Source: Puffinus mauretanicus
Taxonomy: Eukaryota > Chordata > Aves > Procellariiformes > Procellariidae
DNA: 64,000 nt
NCBI GenBank assembly: GCA_023333565.1
Contig: JAJKFH010002198.1
Span: 806,001 to 870,000, forward strand
Direction of reading: 5' to 3'
In this document: piece after piece, positions 1-12,867 of the stretch
Numbering within the stretch: the first letter of the stretch is position 1
Layout: each line of letters starts with the position of its first letter
Program-made: the position numbers and the translations under genes
Notes under the pieces: generated by a model
Told to the model about the DNA's origin: nothing
Seen by the model: the letters and a program-made list of their open reading frames with translations, nothing else
Database searches by the model: none

Positions 1-593
1 AGTTGGTTTCCAGCATTCGGAGATTTTTGATGGCATGGTTGCAGATTACAATTCCAAATGTCTGTCTGGTCCTGGAGACAGATATTTATATTTAGATTTC
101 ATCATTAAAATCAAGGGAACAAACTCCATTAAGTAGAGGGACTTTGGCTTTTTCTCAACAGAAGACTGACATTTGGAACTGCCTGCTTGCAACAGTGGTA
201 CTAGCATGCGTTGAGGTTCTTGCTGAAGCAGTAGCGTGCGGTTCGCTTCACTGCTGACACACTGTGTGTGGAGGAATTCTTCTGTTGAAATGCTGCTTTC
301 TTTGAAGGTGTCTTTCTCTAGTAATGTTTTGTAGACAAACATAATTAGAGAAAATAAATGTTCAGAGAAGTGCAAAAAGGGGACCAAAGTCACTGAACAG
401 TGTTGGGAAAATACTGAATAGCATTTTAGGGCAGAAAATGTAAAATGGTTTCTTTCAAAAATAGTATGGGGAATTTGAAATCTTGACATTTGGAGGGGAA
501 AGAATAACTTATTTCAGTAGTTATGACGCATAAAAGTAATTTTGTATTGCAAGGCAGTGAAAATATGATACCTAATAGTTCCTTTTTCTCTTT
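1..593. other. Unique AT-rich sequence, no gene called
   Basis: No mobile element is recognised here. On the minus strand a 147-codon open frame covers 489 down to 46. Its lower part, from about 321 down, is hydrophilic and follows a pyrimidine-rich stretch ending in AG, so it could be exon-derived. It matches no protein I recognise and is described under findings rather than called as a gene. Confidence 0.5.
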
Positions 594-788
594 CTAATTG
601 TGGCGGGTTAACCTTGGTTGTCTGCCAGCTGCCCACCAAGCCACTCTCTCACTCCCCCTCCTCAACAGACAGGGGAAGAAAATGAGATAAAACATCTTGT
701 AGCTTGAGATAAAGACAGGCAGATCGCTCACCAATTACTGTCACAGGCAAAACAGACTCAACTTGGGGAAAATTAATTTCATCTATTG

Positions 789-2005
789 TGACCAACCCGA
801 TCTCCTTCTATGACCAGGTGACCCGCCTAGTGGCTGAGGGAAAGGCTGTGGATGTGGTCTGCCTGGACTTCAGTAAAGCCTTTGACACTGTCTCCCACAG
901 CATTCTCCTAGAGAAGCTGGCAGCTCACGGCCTAGACAGGTACACTCTTCACTGGATAAAAAACTGGCTGGACGGCCGAGCCCAGAGAGTTGTGGTCAAC
1001 GGAGTTAAATCCAGTTGGCGGCCGGTCACGAGCGGTGTTCCCCAGGGCTCAGTACTGGGGCCGGTCCTGTTCAATATCTTTATCAATGATCTGGATGAGG
1101 GGATCGAGTGCTCCCTCAGTAAGTTTGCAGACGACACCAAGTTGGGCGGGAGTGTTGATCTGCTGGAGGGTAGGAAGGCTCTGCAGAGGGACCTGGACAG
1201 GATGGATCGATGGGCTGAGGCCAACTGTATGAGGTTCAACAAGGCCAAGTGCCGGGTCCTGCACTTCGGCCACAACAACCCCAGGCAACGCTACAGGCTT
1301 GGGGAAGAGTGGCTGGAAAGCTGCCCAGAGGAAAAGGACCTGGGGTGCTGGTTGACAGCCGGCTGAACATGAGCCGGCAGTGTGCCCAGGTGGCCAAGAA
1401 GGCCAGCATCCTGGCCTGTATCCAGAAATAAGCGTGCCAGCAGGAGCAGGGGAGGATGGTTCCGGCTATTTTCGGCACTGGTGAGGCCGCACCTCGAATC
1501 TAATGTTCAGTTTGGGCCCCTCACTACAAGAAGGACATGGAGATTACAGGCGTGTCCAGAGAAGAGACAACAAAGCTGGTGAAGGGGCCTGGAGACACAA
1601 GTCGTATGAGGAGGCGGCTAGGGAACTGGGACTGTTTAGTCTGGACAAGAGGAGGCTGAGGAGACCTCATGCAGCTCTACAACTACCTGAAAGGAGGTTG
1701 TAGCGAGGTGGAGGTTGGTCTCTTCTCCCAAGTAACAAGCGATAGGACGAGAGGAAATGGCCTCAAGTTGCGCCAAGGGAGGTTTAGATTGGACATTAGG
1801 AGAAATTTCTTTACTGAAAGAGTGGTCAGGCCTTGGAACAGGCTGCCCAGGGAAGTGGTTGAGTCACCATCCCTGGAAGTATTTAAAAGACGTGTAGATG
1901 AGGCCCTTAGGGACATGGTGTAGTGGGTATGGAGGTGTTGGGTTGACGGTTGGACTCGATGATCTTAGAGGTCTTTTCCAACCTTTATGATTCTATGATT
2001 CTATG
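789..2005 (+). mobile_element. CR1 LINE, 5'-truncated, nested in the LTR
   Basis: This CR1 fragment carries the reverse transcriptase and C-terminal part of ORF2, a short 3' UTR (GGTTGGACTCGATGATCTTA around 1952) and two octamer units (GATTCTATGATTCTATG) ending at about 2005. LTR sequence stops at ATTG (788) and resumes at AATTAAAAATAGGG (2006), so the insertion boundary is known to within a few bases. No long target-site duplication is seen, as usual for CR1. The 3' end is of the same subfamily as the copy at 32901-33532. It must be younger than the LTR it interrupts. Confidence 0.95.
791..1923 (+). pseudogene. CR1 ORF2 reverse transcriptase fragment, frameshifted
   Basis: CR1 ORF2 encodes an APE-type endonuclease followed by a reverse transcriptase that copies the element's RNA at a nicked genomic target. 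Only the reverse transcriptase and C-terminal region remain. Frame 788-1366 shows the palm motifs [33 protein letters not shown] and the catalytic FADDTKL (FADD at 1124-1135), so both catalytic aspartates survive. After about residue 180 (near 1335) the reading shifts frame at least four times (about 1335, 1430, 1540, 1670), so no full protein can be made. The original stop is the TAG at 1921-1923, after the conserved C-terminal block [20 protein letters not shown]. Antisense open frames over the same region are shadows. Confidence 0.92.
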
Positions 2006-4811
2006 AATTAAAAATAGGGAAGGATAGTGAGAAACAAGGACAAGACTAAAAACACCTTCTCCCCTCCTCCCTTCTTTCCAGGCTCAACTTCAGTCCTTCG
2101 TTCCTGACTCTTCTACCTCCTTCCCCTAATCCGGAGTGGTGCAGGGGATTGGGGAATGGGGGTTGCAGTCAGTTCACAACACTTTGTCTCTGCCGCTCCT
2201 TCTTCCTCACACTGTTCCCCTGCGGTAGTGTGGGGTCCCTCCCACGGGATACAGTCCTTGTCAAACTCTTCCAGTATGGGTCCTCCCCACAGGCTGCAGC
2301 TCTTCAAAAACTGCTCCAGCGTGGATCCTTTCCATGGGGTACAGTCCTTCAGGAATGGACAGCTCCAGCATGGGTTCCCTATGGGCTGCAGCTCCTGTCT
2401 GAAAACCTGCACCTGCGTGGGCTTCTGTCCATGGGCCACAGCTCCTGCCAGAGCCTGCTCCTGTGTGGGCTCTCCACAGGCTGCAGGTTCCTTCAGGGCA
2501 CATCCACATGGTCTGGTGTGGGGTCCTCCATGGGCTGCAGGGGGACAACTTACTTCATCATGGGCGGCAGGGGAATCTCTGCTCCGGCGCCTGAAACACC
2601 TCCTTCCCCTTCTCCTTCACTGACCTTGGTGACTGTGGGGCTGTTTATCTCACATTTTTCTCGCTCCTCTCACACAGCTGCTGCGCAGCGTTTTTTACCC
2701 TTTCTTAATATGTCATCGACAGAGGCACCACCAGCGTTGTTGATGGGCCCAGCTTTGGCAAGTGGCGGGTCTGTTGTGGAACCAGCTGGAACTGGCTGCG
2801 TCCAGCATGGGAGCAGCCCCTGGTCCCACAGAGGCCACGTCTGCAGCTCTCCCCCTCCCCCGCCCCATCCCCAAACCTAGCCATGTAAACCCAATACACT
2901 AGTCTTAGAAGCTGTTTTTCTCTGACATATGAGAGAAACTTTCAACATTGCGTTGATCTAATGCATCAGTTCTGATAATTTCAACATCAGTCACTTTGAA
3001 AGTACAAATCTCCAAAGCTAAAATTAAAACATTTGAGAGACATAGTCACTGTAACAGACTTGGCTTCATGTTGTTGCACAAGAAAACAAAACAACTTGAA
3101 GTTTCAAAGTTGCATTTAAAATTCATTTATATATGCATGTATAAATTTCATTCAACTCCTTCAAGACTTTTTAGAAATTAAGTTTTCTAGTTTCTGAACA
3201 AAAGGCCTAAAACTTAGGCTATATTTGTTCCAGATGCTAACTTCAGTGAAGATATGGGAAAAGTGGTTTTCACTGCTATGCCTTTCCTTGCTATTTGCTT
3301 ATTGCTTATCCTTGCTTATTGCTATCAGCAATAAGGAAAATCCAAATTACTTTTTTGCTACTGTCATCCCTTCTTTTTATCAGCGTTGACCATCCTTGTT
3401 TAAGGATTTTGAAATAGCAGCTTCAGAAACTTGCAACTTAATCTCCTTGTGTGTTACACAAACAAATACTCTGCAGTTTTCAGTGGTTTGGTCTTGTAGC
3501 AGACCATTGACAGTAACACTTTTAAAGATAGAGGGAGTACTTAAGACACTAGGAAAATTATCCTTAGTGAATATCTCCTCACAAATGCAATCACTTCACT
3601 GTCTATAGAGGACGCCCAAAGAAGCTAGTCTCTGTGGTTGAACGTATGTCTAGCTTAGGCCTTCTTCCATTCCAGAGCAAGGAATGCTAAAATACTGCAG
3701 TGAAAGTCTCTTTACCAGACTATCCAAAGATGGAAACAGCAGACCAACTCATGCCAATGATTAATAATCCCCACTTCATTGTCATTCAAGATGGGAAGCC
3801 CTGTACTCTCAATCATTCCTAAAAAAGAAAGTCCTGTGCTGGCAAATAGACTCCCTAGATCTGTCTCCCCTGATGGAGCCCTTTCCTGAAGAACATGCTT
3901 ATGACTGCCCACCTCTTGCCCTGCTCTTTTTATAACATTATTTAAGGTCTGATTCCCAGGCTTTTTACGTAGTTTCATTACTGAGAGGAAAAAAAAAGAA
4001 GGTGCCCTGCTAATGCCTTGGAATGTCCATATATCCTCTTAAACTGAATACTCCCTCTGTCATATTTCAGAATCTGAAAGGAGGTTTCTTAAAATGAGAT
4101 TTGGAGGTTTTTTTTAATTTATGCATTACTAGATTTTGCATTATTAGATGACAGCTGTTAGAGTGAAAAAGTATAACATTAATTTTCCAGTGCAGTGACA
4201 CTCGTCTAGTGTCTGTAACATTGCGTAGTCTGAGTGGACAATCAAGTTGCTTGCAATCTGTCCTTTGTGGTTCTTGGGAACTAGAGTAGGTTGTTTGAAG
4301 ATACATCGAGATTAGGCAATAGGTACTTTCTGGGATCCATATCCCCTAATCAGCCAAACTGGAGACCTGTGGTGCTGCTTGCTCTGGAAACCTGTACGCC
4401 CAGGTTTCCAGAATGGGAGAACAATGATGTGAATGTGTACCCAGGTGTTATCTGGTGGGGATACAGTTGAGCCATTTATTGAGAATCGAGGCACTCCCAG
4501 ATTCACCGGTCTTTAGTGTTATAAAGGGAGCAAGTTAGCCTACTGTTCCCTCAAAGTGACTTAAATACTGGGCTGCTTGTGATTGTCTGACTATCTACTG
4601 TGCCTTAGTGGGCAGAAGAGCTACTCAGCTGAAAGTGAAGAAATATGTGCAGTGAGTTAGGAGGACCTCAGAAGTTCAGGAGAAGGAAGAGAGGGAACGA
4701 ATGACACATTGGTGCCAGTGAAGTGAATTAATTTAATCAGAAAATAATTTTTATTGGATCATGAACTTATTCCTAGTTTTTTTGGATGCTTAGCCATCAA
4801 AACAGTCTGAA

Positions 4812-4830
4812 TTTTTTTTTTTTTTTTTTT
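4812..4830. repeat. Poly-T tract (19 nt)
   Basis: An uninterrupted run of 19 T. No retroposed sequence is recognised next to it, so it may be a simple mononucleotide repeat or the tail of an old minus-strand insertion. Confidence 0.9.
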
Positions 4831-7800
4831 AAGGTTTGCTCCTCAGAATTCTTTCACTTTTATAAAGGCTTTCCAATATAACATAGGATTTGAATATTTT
4901 TATGGGGATTTGGCTTCTTTTGTTTTGATCAATGCATTGTGTAATTTGACTGTGTAGATAATATCTAGCCCCGGACAGAGAACTATCAGAGTGGTATTTT
5001 TAGCAATACTTCATTGGCTTGCTCTCTGAAGACAGAGACAAATTTACCTATTTTTTTCCACTTTTGCACAACCTGTAAACCCTCTTCCCTATGTGCAGTA
5101 TTTGTAAGTGAATACAGTTGTGCATTTTAGTAATTTTTCTTATTAAAACCAAAAATTTTAAAAACTTAGTTCTATTTCTGACTGCATGATGTCAACATAC
5201 TCAGCAGCTTGTTTTATAATTTATATAGTTGTTGCAGCTCATAAATACCAGTCATTCTATTCTAATTTTTGTTGCTATTTGTATTTCACTATTTACAGTT
5301 GTAATGAAACGTTTAATGGAATAAAAAAGCTAATGTATTTGAGAATTGCTACTAATAAAACAAATAGCGATTCAGATAACTCCTGCCATTCTGATACATT
5401 AAATAGGCTGGATTTCCCCAAGGCATTTAAAACTGTTTGGAGCAGAACCAAATGTGGAGCAGTGCTGAGGTGGCAATTGTGACAAATTTAACTTTCATGA
5501 GCCTGTTGTTACTGCAATAAAGGCATATTTACTTGGGGTTATACTCTAACTTGATTCTGTAAAAGCTAATATATGCTGTAAAAAGCCTATCATAATGAGC
5601 AGATGTGTATTTGTTTTGAAACACGTGAATGAGTAAAAGTTAGTAATGTCTTCAGCACTTCCAGCCACAGTAAACATGGCACGTCTCACTAGTACTTTTC
5701 ATGTCACAGAAATTGTGCTGCTGCCCCTTAAGTTCCATGACTGATCCCTTCTAGGCAGGAGTTTTTTGATAAGGGAATATGCATTATGTATGCTGAACAA
5801 ACTTCAGGCATTCCCTCAACTGAGGCTACCTACTTACTTATGGTGTTAAAGGTGACAGTGATTTGAACCCTGCTTCCTCAATGCAGTTTGTGCCCTTTTG
5901 TTTGATCTTGTTCCAAAGCCATGGTAAAGTCTCCATTGACGTCACTACTATGGGTTTTAGTTGTATATGAGCTCCTTGAGAGAAGACTGTGGATCAGCTC
6001 GGCTGTCATGGGTTTGGGGCAAAAAAGCAAGTTCAATATATCATGCTAAGCAGTTGGAGGAAAAATCTGTTTCAGAGTCCTCACCTTTTCTTTAACTTTT
6101 AGTCTCTGGATCATCAGGCTAGCTGCTGAATTTGAGAACACTGTGCAGTTAGCACAGGGGAGAATCCTTGACAGGCTATGAAAAGGACAGAAGGCATCCT
6201 AATATAAGAGAGGGGATGTAAGAAACTGTAAGGTCTATGTGAACATGCAAAAAATGATATAGATCCAGCTGCCCACCATTTAAGTCCACCTTGAGGTGTT
6301 TCATAATAGAGAATACAGAAGGAAGGAAGCTAGACAGGTGCACTTGAAACTTCAATTATCTGCCAAGACTAATGGATGGATACCTAAAGAAAACTCAGAG
6401 AAACAAAGCTACCCATGAAATTATTTCTTTGCTCCCAATTAGAATACTTCTGTTCCTCATTAGAAAGTGTAGGTGAAAAAAATGCCCATCAAGCTAAAAA
6501 ACAAGTCAAACCTAAACCGGGATATGATCTCAGTTTAGTGATAGCAGTCATCATCTGTTTTCATGTTTTGTGCTCATTTAAGTGGAAAAGTGCACCTGCT
6601 TTAATGATAATAATTGATAAAAAACCCAAACCAAACCTGTTGCCTCTCGTGGAAAATGAGTTAGGTGAGCAAATAGAAGAATGTGCATGGATGTGACTGG
6701 TGGCTACAATAAAGATGGAGACTTTTCTCAAGTTCTGCTGTTTCCCCGTAGTTGTTTATTGGTGAGGACTCATGAGCATCTAGAAAGTCTTGTGTTCCTG
6801 GAACACTAAGAAAATACGCAAGTGATTAGAGAACATATAGCAATTCTGAAACAGCATCTTTCCTATGGCTTTCTGGTGGCTGCTGACAGAAGCTGACCTG
6901 TTTAGCCTCTTCCTGGGCAGTGATAAAATAGCCAGTGTAAATTAGGTTGGGAAGATGAGTGGAATGGAATAAGTTAGGGCTAAAGCTCTGTCAGTTTGTT
7001 TTAGGACCTGAACAGCTCTAAGTGTCTATGCAGTCTGATGGGAGGGGATTTTCTGTCCTTATAAACAGAAGTTGATGTGCATTTGTAACCCTGTGCTGCC
7101 CATTCAGTTACCTTCTGGAATAAAGTGGTTTGAAGGTTTCAAGCCAATGGGTTGGCTGAGGTAACGATCACACTTTTTCCTTTCTTCGCCTAAATCAGTC
7201 CATCCAATAACTTCTTCCTGCTTATTAAAGAATTGTCTTACGGTCTGCAGCACTGTGTTTAGTCCTGTAAACTCTAATATTGAAGGTATGCTATCTACTG
7301 ACCTTTGTGTTCTTTGATGCCTCATGGAAAAGTAATTTCCCTAAGTTTTCAACAGGGTTCATAATGCTAAGTTCTGGTAGGATAGTGAGCCTATCCTTCA
7401 CATCATGTAGACATGGCTTCAGTCACAGTTTGAAGTGTTTACTAAACCATGCTATTTCTCCATGTGTGTTTTCATGAAAACCAGTATGTTTCATGAAGAG
7501 TCAACTTTTGCTATTTGCTAGATAAAAAGTCATTTGGAGTCATGCATACAGTCCTGTGCATAAGTGCTGCTTAAAACACTATGGGATGAAGTATATTCAA
7601 TGCTGCCTCTATTGGATCTGTGATTTTTAGATCCCTGAGAAGATGCATCTTTTGAGTAAGTCCTGTTACATAAACAAAGATTATACAGCCACCCTGGTTT
7701 TTGCAGCTGATGGGATGGTTCTAAGGAAACACACCTTGAAAATGAATGGCTTAAAACAGGCAAAGAAAAACAACACTGATGAATGAAAGCCCAACAATTT

Positions 7801-10169
7801 TGAAATTATTTGCAATTTGAAACTATTTTTGGAGTGATTTATTTGTAGAATATGACTTATACCAAATCTGTGATGCTGAAGGCTGGTGCTTGTTTGGGAT
7901 GCTGTGAGCATAAAAAGATCATCAATACACCAAATGCTGTTTCAGGCCCTTACAGTGACTATGATTTATTGTTTGAATAACAACAACAATTCCTTTGGGT
8001 CTAGCGTGAAACAAAGTCACTTAAGTGTTTGGAAAATATTACCCTTTTGAACAAAGCAATTTCCTTGTCAATGTGAGCTGCTGTCCTTGCAGACTTTTCT
8101 TTCAATTCCCTATTGGGCCTGTGGCAGACAGATAGCACCTAACCCTTTCTGTGTTACTTTATCCCATTTTATGCAGCATTGTTCTCTCTGAGCTTTGTTG
8201 TCATGGCTTAGTTGCATCAAACTCCTGTTGCGGAGAGCTGGAATGTGCCAGCCTGTATTCTCTGGCTGTGTGGTATATGGTCTTAATGCACATCAGCCTA
8301 AATCAATTTGTTTCTGCAACCGTATGACAGCTGAAACCTTTGAATTCAGGAAATTTCAATTTTTAAAAAATATTTTTTCTTCAGTTTGTGCACTTTGTTC
8401 CCCTAATCTGTCTGTGCTGGGGCTGTTCCAAGCATTCTGTTTGGTTTTAAATAACTGTGCTTCACATCCAATTTTTAAAAGCTATTATATTGCACAACTG
8501 TGTCCCTTTTTACTTCTCCACATTTGGATTTTTAAACCAAGGCCTTTGGTTTTTCCTTTTTTCTATAATTTCATCTCATCAATTCTTTCACGATGCTTGA
8601 TTTTTAAATTATTTTTCTTTATTTCCCTGTCCCCAGCCTGCTGCCCTGTCCCCCTGAACTTCTCTGATAAATCCCCAGCCCTATTTTGGTATTGCATGTC
8701 ACCTTCTGCGATGCACCTTGTGTGGAACTCCTAGGGAAAATATGGTGAGTGAAATATATGTAGGATTTACAAAAATATAGTTCTCTTCCAAGGTTTATAC
8801 ATAATTTTCATACTGGCAGGGTAACACTTCCTGAAGTTCTTAAGTGATTTGAATTCTTACGTCCCGAGTATGCATTTTTGAAAACCCTGAAGTTACAATG
8901 AAAATGGAAGGTTTCTGAGTTGTGCGATGGTTTGAGTTGGGCAACAGCCTTGCAATTGTGGCCTATAGATCTAGTAATATAAAAGGCAATGATTACACTA
9001 AGAACAACAAAAGTTTTTGCCACCAGTGTGATTTTGTTGTGTCAGCCAACAGCGTGTTCTTTCAGAATCTTCTCTCCTTGTACTTAAATGAGAGCTCAGA
9101 TGTTTTCAGTGCAGAGAAATACAAGCAACTGTACCATAGTGCCTTGAAAGGGATGTGAAAACTGTTTCTCAGTATTATGGAATCTGTTTTCCAAAAGATT
9201 GCACATTTATTTTTATTTTTCAGAAGTAGACAACTGAGAAAGTACATCTTTTGAAGGTAGTTTGTACAGGTAGTAAATAGGATTTTCTCTGATCTAGGGA
9301 GAAGTTTGCAGCAGATGTAGAAATGCTTCCTTATTATAGGAGCACCACTGTATATTAATACTTTCTGACTTACAGGCCACAGTACATAAGACACACATGG
9401 AGTATTTGAAATTTGTGTATGTTTTAGCTCTCAGGTTACCACTGTATGTTGTGTTTGTGTTGTTTTAGTTTTTTAATACATTGCTTAAATAAGGGGTGGT
9501 GGTATTTTTGAAAGACTGTAAGATCCTTTCCTGTTTGGACTAATCTGGTGACTGTATTTGAGCTGTTGCTTTCTATGATTTCTTTTTTGATAAAAGTCTC
9601 TCCCTAACAGCTATTTGTGATTTTTAATTTTTTTTTTAATGCTTGTTTCTCCAGTATTTAGAAGATCAACATTTTTTTATAAGAACGTTTGCAAATACTT
9701 GTTGCTGTGTTTATTCACTTTATGATTCTGTTTGGCATTCTCAGTTTATTTCTGGACATCATTTATTTTTGATAGTGTATCTGGCTAATTTCTTCAGGCT
9801 CTGACCGTGGAAGTTCTGACTCAAGTAGAATAGCTTGATGAGGAACCAGCTACTGATGGGCATTTGATTATTACCACCATAATGGAAACATCTTCCTAAA
9901 AAAACACTCTAGATAATAATTGCATGTCTAATTAGAGACATCGTGATGATGTAATCTGAAAACAACATAACTGCTGGTAGTGGCCTCTCTTCTGTGAGTT
10001 ATATTGGTTTTATAGTAGTTTGTTTTAGCTCTACTTAATTAACTTTAATTACATGTCTACATATGTGTATGCTTTTAACTATTGAGATTGAGACTGTAAC
10101 TGATAAGTTTGTTTAGTTGTATTTATTGCATGTTTACCATGCATTGTGTTGGTTTTTCCCTTTTTGCTT

Positions 10170-10187
10170 AAAAAAAAAAAAAAAAAA
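10170..10187. repeat. Poly-A tract (18 nt)
   Basis: An uninterrupted run of 18 A preceded by a T-rich stretch. I see no parent-gene sequence upstream that would mark it as a processed retrocopy tail. Confidence 0.9.
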
Positions 10188-12867
10188 GGCTTGGCAGCAG
10201 AAAGGAAGGTTGTCTTATTATATTGTCCTGGCTGCTGTGCTTTGCAGGACGGGGGAGATGAGTGATTTTTGAGAACAACTGAGCCATGAGGCCTGGAGAA
10301 GCTTTTAGGGAGGACATGGGACAAGCAGAGAAGGGGAGGAACTGGGAAGCTTGAAGGAAACTGTAGGCTGGGAGATTCCTGAAAGGAGCAGAGGACTTGC
10401 TCATAGTAGGATGATGATAGAAAGATTGAAGCGCTTTTAGGGCTCTGCAGGGTGAAAACATGAGGATTGTTCAACTCAGCCTTTGAAAGCCTTTGGATTG
10501 GGTAGCCAAATCAGAGGAAAAGACCTGCCCTGCAAGATGATAGGGCCAAAATTTATTTTTCTGATTTTTCCTTGCAGCGGGTTTGAGTTCTAGGTTCTGT
10601 ATTACCTCAGTATTTTTGTGCCAGTAATTAGAAATAGAGAGGTGGGATTTTTTTGTTTGTGGTTTTTTTTGTTGTTGTTGTTACTGTTTGGTTTTGTCTG
10701 TTGTTTTGATATGCTCACTTTGGCATACTCGCTGATTTTACCTGAAAGCTCTGGCTGAAATGAAGCTGCATCATGAATGTCCACATACAGACTAGCCAAA
10801 TGTTGTAGCAAGACGAGAACAGAAAAAACAACTTTTGTGGTTGACTCCTTGGAATAGTGGGCTCTAAAACATACATGAACGTTGATGCAGAGATTTGGGG
10901 GTTTTTTTTGTGGTGGTTTTTTTTTTAGTAGTATAATAAATGAATGTATATTTGAACCACAGACTCCAATGTCTGCCTGGGACATGTGGAGTCATTGGCT
11001 CATTTAACTAGCTTCTGTTACATAGCTTTAAGCAAGGAATGTGGAAGCTACACAGACCACCAAAAAGGGAAATATGAAGTATTTAGACTGAATGGGGCTA
11101 CTCTTGCTTTCCAAAAGCTGGAGGTATTCTAATTGTGAGTTAATTTAATTTAAGTCCCAATGCAGCTGATAAGTTTTTTGGTAGCTTTTATTGGTTTAAA
11201 GTTTTTATTTATTTGCAATTCACTGTGTATGACTGGACACAAATAATGCTGCTTGCTTTTTCTTTTTTTTTTTAATGTTTGCTATTGGCAGAGAAGGCAC
11301 ATAAGTAATTTCTGGATGGCTATGCTAACACTTTTGACATAAGCTTTTGCAAATGTACACTTGCACAAATATTTCTGATGTGAGCTTTTTTCAACCCCAA
11401 AAAAGCCCACTCCAAATGTCTGTATGTATGGATGCCACCTGAAAACAGAGATAAAATAAAAATGGGGCTTATTTTTTTTCAAATGTTGATTTTCATATGT
11501 AATGGTCTCACCTGATTTGTTTAAATATACTTATTCTGAGATGCAGCGTTTTTAGTTTCTTTCTGCAGTCTTTATGTCAGGTAAACTGCCATTGATTTAT
11601 GTAAAGATTCAAGCAGTTTTCCTACGGCTTTATAAATAAAAACTGCATTAAAGGTGGAATACCTTTCTGAGGATTCTAAACCAAGACTACAGAAATTAAA
11701 TAATGTCTTTTCTTAGTTATCGGCTGCCATATAATCTGTAAGGTTGTTATACTACGTGAAGCATGTAGGGAGAACAACGCAGTCACTTCAATCATAACTT
11801 CTTCCATGTGAATAACCCATTGCATGCTATGACTAGTCTCCATTTGTCATTTGGGTGACAGCATTGTCTTCCAGAGAGTTGAGATTCTTTCCTTTCCATG
11901 GTGTTTCATGAATACTTTGACTTGATATGGGAAACACGAGTTGATGTGGGTATTTCAGATAATCAGGAAGCTTTTTTTTCTTCTTTCCACTCCTTTATGT
12001 TGTGGGACAGGAAGACATAAAGAGTATGAATAAGATCATGAGGTCCAATGGAGACAAGTGTTTTATGACCTGGAGTTGCTTCCAAGTACGGTATTAATAC
12101 CAGGTATAGCAATAGCAACAGTTTCAATTCTTAAATGACTTTCACTAGGTTTTCCTTGGTGATAAATCTAATTTCCAGTTGCAGATAAATAGCATTGGAC
12201 TGGTGGACACTTGAAATAACACCGGTTCTTTCAATTTCTCAATCCTGAATTCATGACCATGTATACATCCTAATGGAAAACCCAATATGGACTAATTTCA
12301 AAGGGAGGAGAAGGTGTTACTTAAAACTCAAACTGTCTGCAGAAAGTTCTCTAACACTCTTAAGAAGCCGCTTTTTCCCTATGTATTCAGTTTTGAGGGG
12401 CTGGAGGTGTTGATTTTACACTTGTCTTTTCATTTTGTCTTATCTTTTGGGATATCAAACATAGACTAGTTTGTTTTCTTTCCTTTTCTAGAGGCAATGA
12501 GAGATACCTTGTTCTCATAGACCTCAAGAGAAGTTATATACCACTTGGAAATCCTGTTTCTGAGCTGCCTTTTTTTTTGGTTAGTTGATTTGACTTGACG
12601 TGGTTTTAAGGATCTTTGTTTTTAACTTTTTTCACTACCACACCCTTTTTTACTCTTAGCCAGAGGAAAAATGAAATCCCTATATTCTCTAGCTGAAAAG
12701 TTGTGAGATTTTTGTTCCTCTGGATTTCTAGACAGGATAACATCATCTTTTGCATGACTGTCTGTAACCCTTTATCAATGCCAGCTAATTAATGCATTTT
12801 CTTTTGCTGTGAAATAATTTTGATTACTTACTCAAAAGGACGCTCATTCTTCAGTAGTCATATTAGT

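Larger units (their letters stand above)
594..2903 (-). mobile_element. Solo ERV-type LTR with flanking 5-bp repeats, interrupted by a CR1
   Basis: The LTR occupies 599-788 and 2006-2898 (about 1.08 kb after removing the inserted CR1). Read on the minus strand it begins TGTATTGGGTTTACATGG at 2898 and ends GGTTAACCCGCCACA at 599, so it has the TG...CA ends of a retroviral LTR. It is flanked by CTAAT (594-598) and CTAGT (2899-2903), a 5-bp duplication with one mismatch; 5 bp is typical of ERVL-like integration. The minus orientation is inferred because this end shares the TGTCTTTAT and GAGTGAG-type module with the plus-strand LTR at 24240-24799. The 2230-2560 part is made of repeated GGGCTGCAGCTCC-like units, which produces long but meaningless open frames. 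From memory it matches a family common in birds. No gag, pol or env lies beside it, so it is a solo LTR formed by recombination between the two LTRs of a provirus. Confidence 0.8.
2904..12867. other. Unique AT-rich non-coding sequence
   Basis: About 10 kb with no recognisable mobile element or gene. It contains poly-T at 4812-4830, a perfect hairpin at 4383-4412, poly-A at 10170-10187 and a short GTT run near 10669-10682. Its longest open frame (8195-8734, plus) is rich in Phe, Leu, Cys and Ser, has no domain, and is judged to be chance. Pyrimidine tracts followed by CAG occur (for example at 8600-8635), but nothing next to them is convincing as an exon. Confidence 0.6.

Noticed and set aside
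2113..2880. Overlapping long open frames on both strands
   Set aside because: They fall inside the LTR, in GC-rich repeated units, and are not viral or host genes.
7251..7285. 35-nt possible micro-exon whose exit phase would fit the segment at 15928-16011
   Set aside because: Too short to judge, and both splice sites are ordinary enough to arise by chance.
8195..8734. 179-codon plus-strand open frame, the longest outside or at the edge of repeats
   Set aside because: Composition is dominated by Phe, Leu, Cys and Ser from T-rich DNA, with no domain, splice context or recognisable similarity. A frame of this type is plausible by chance in 64 kb.
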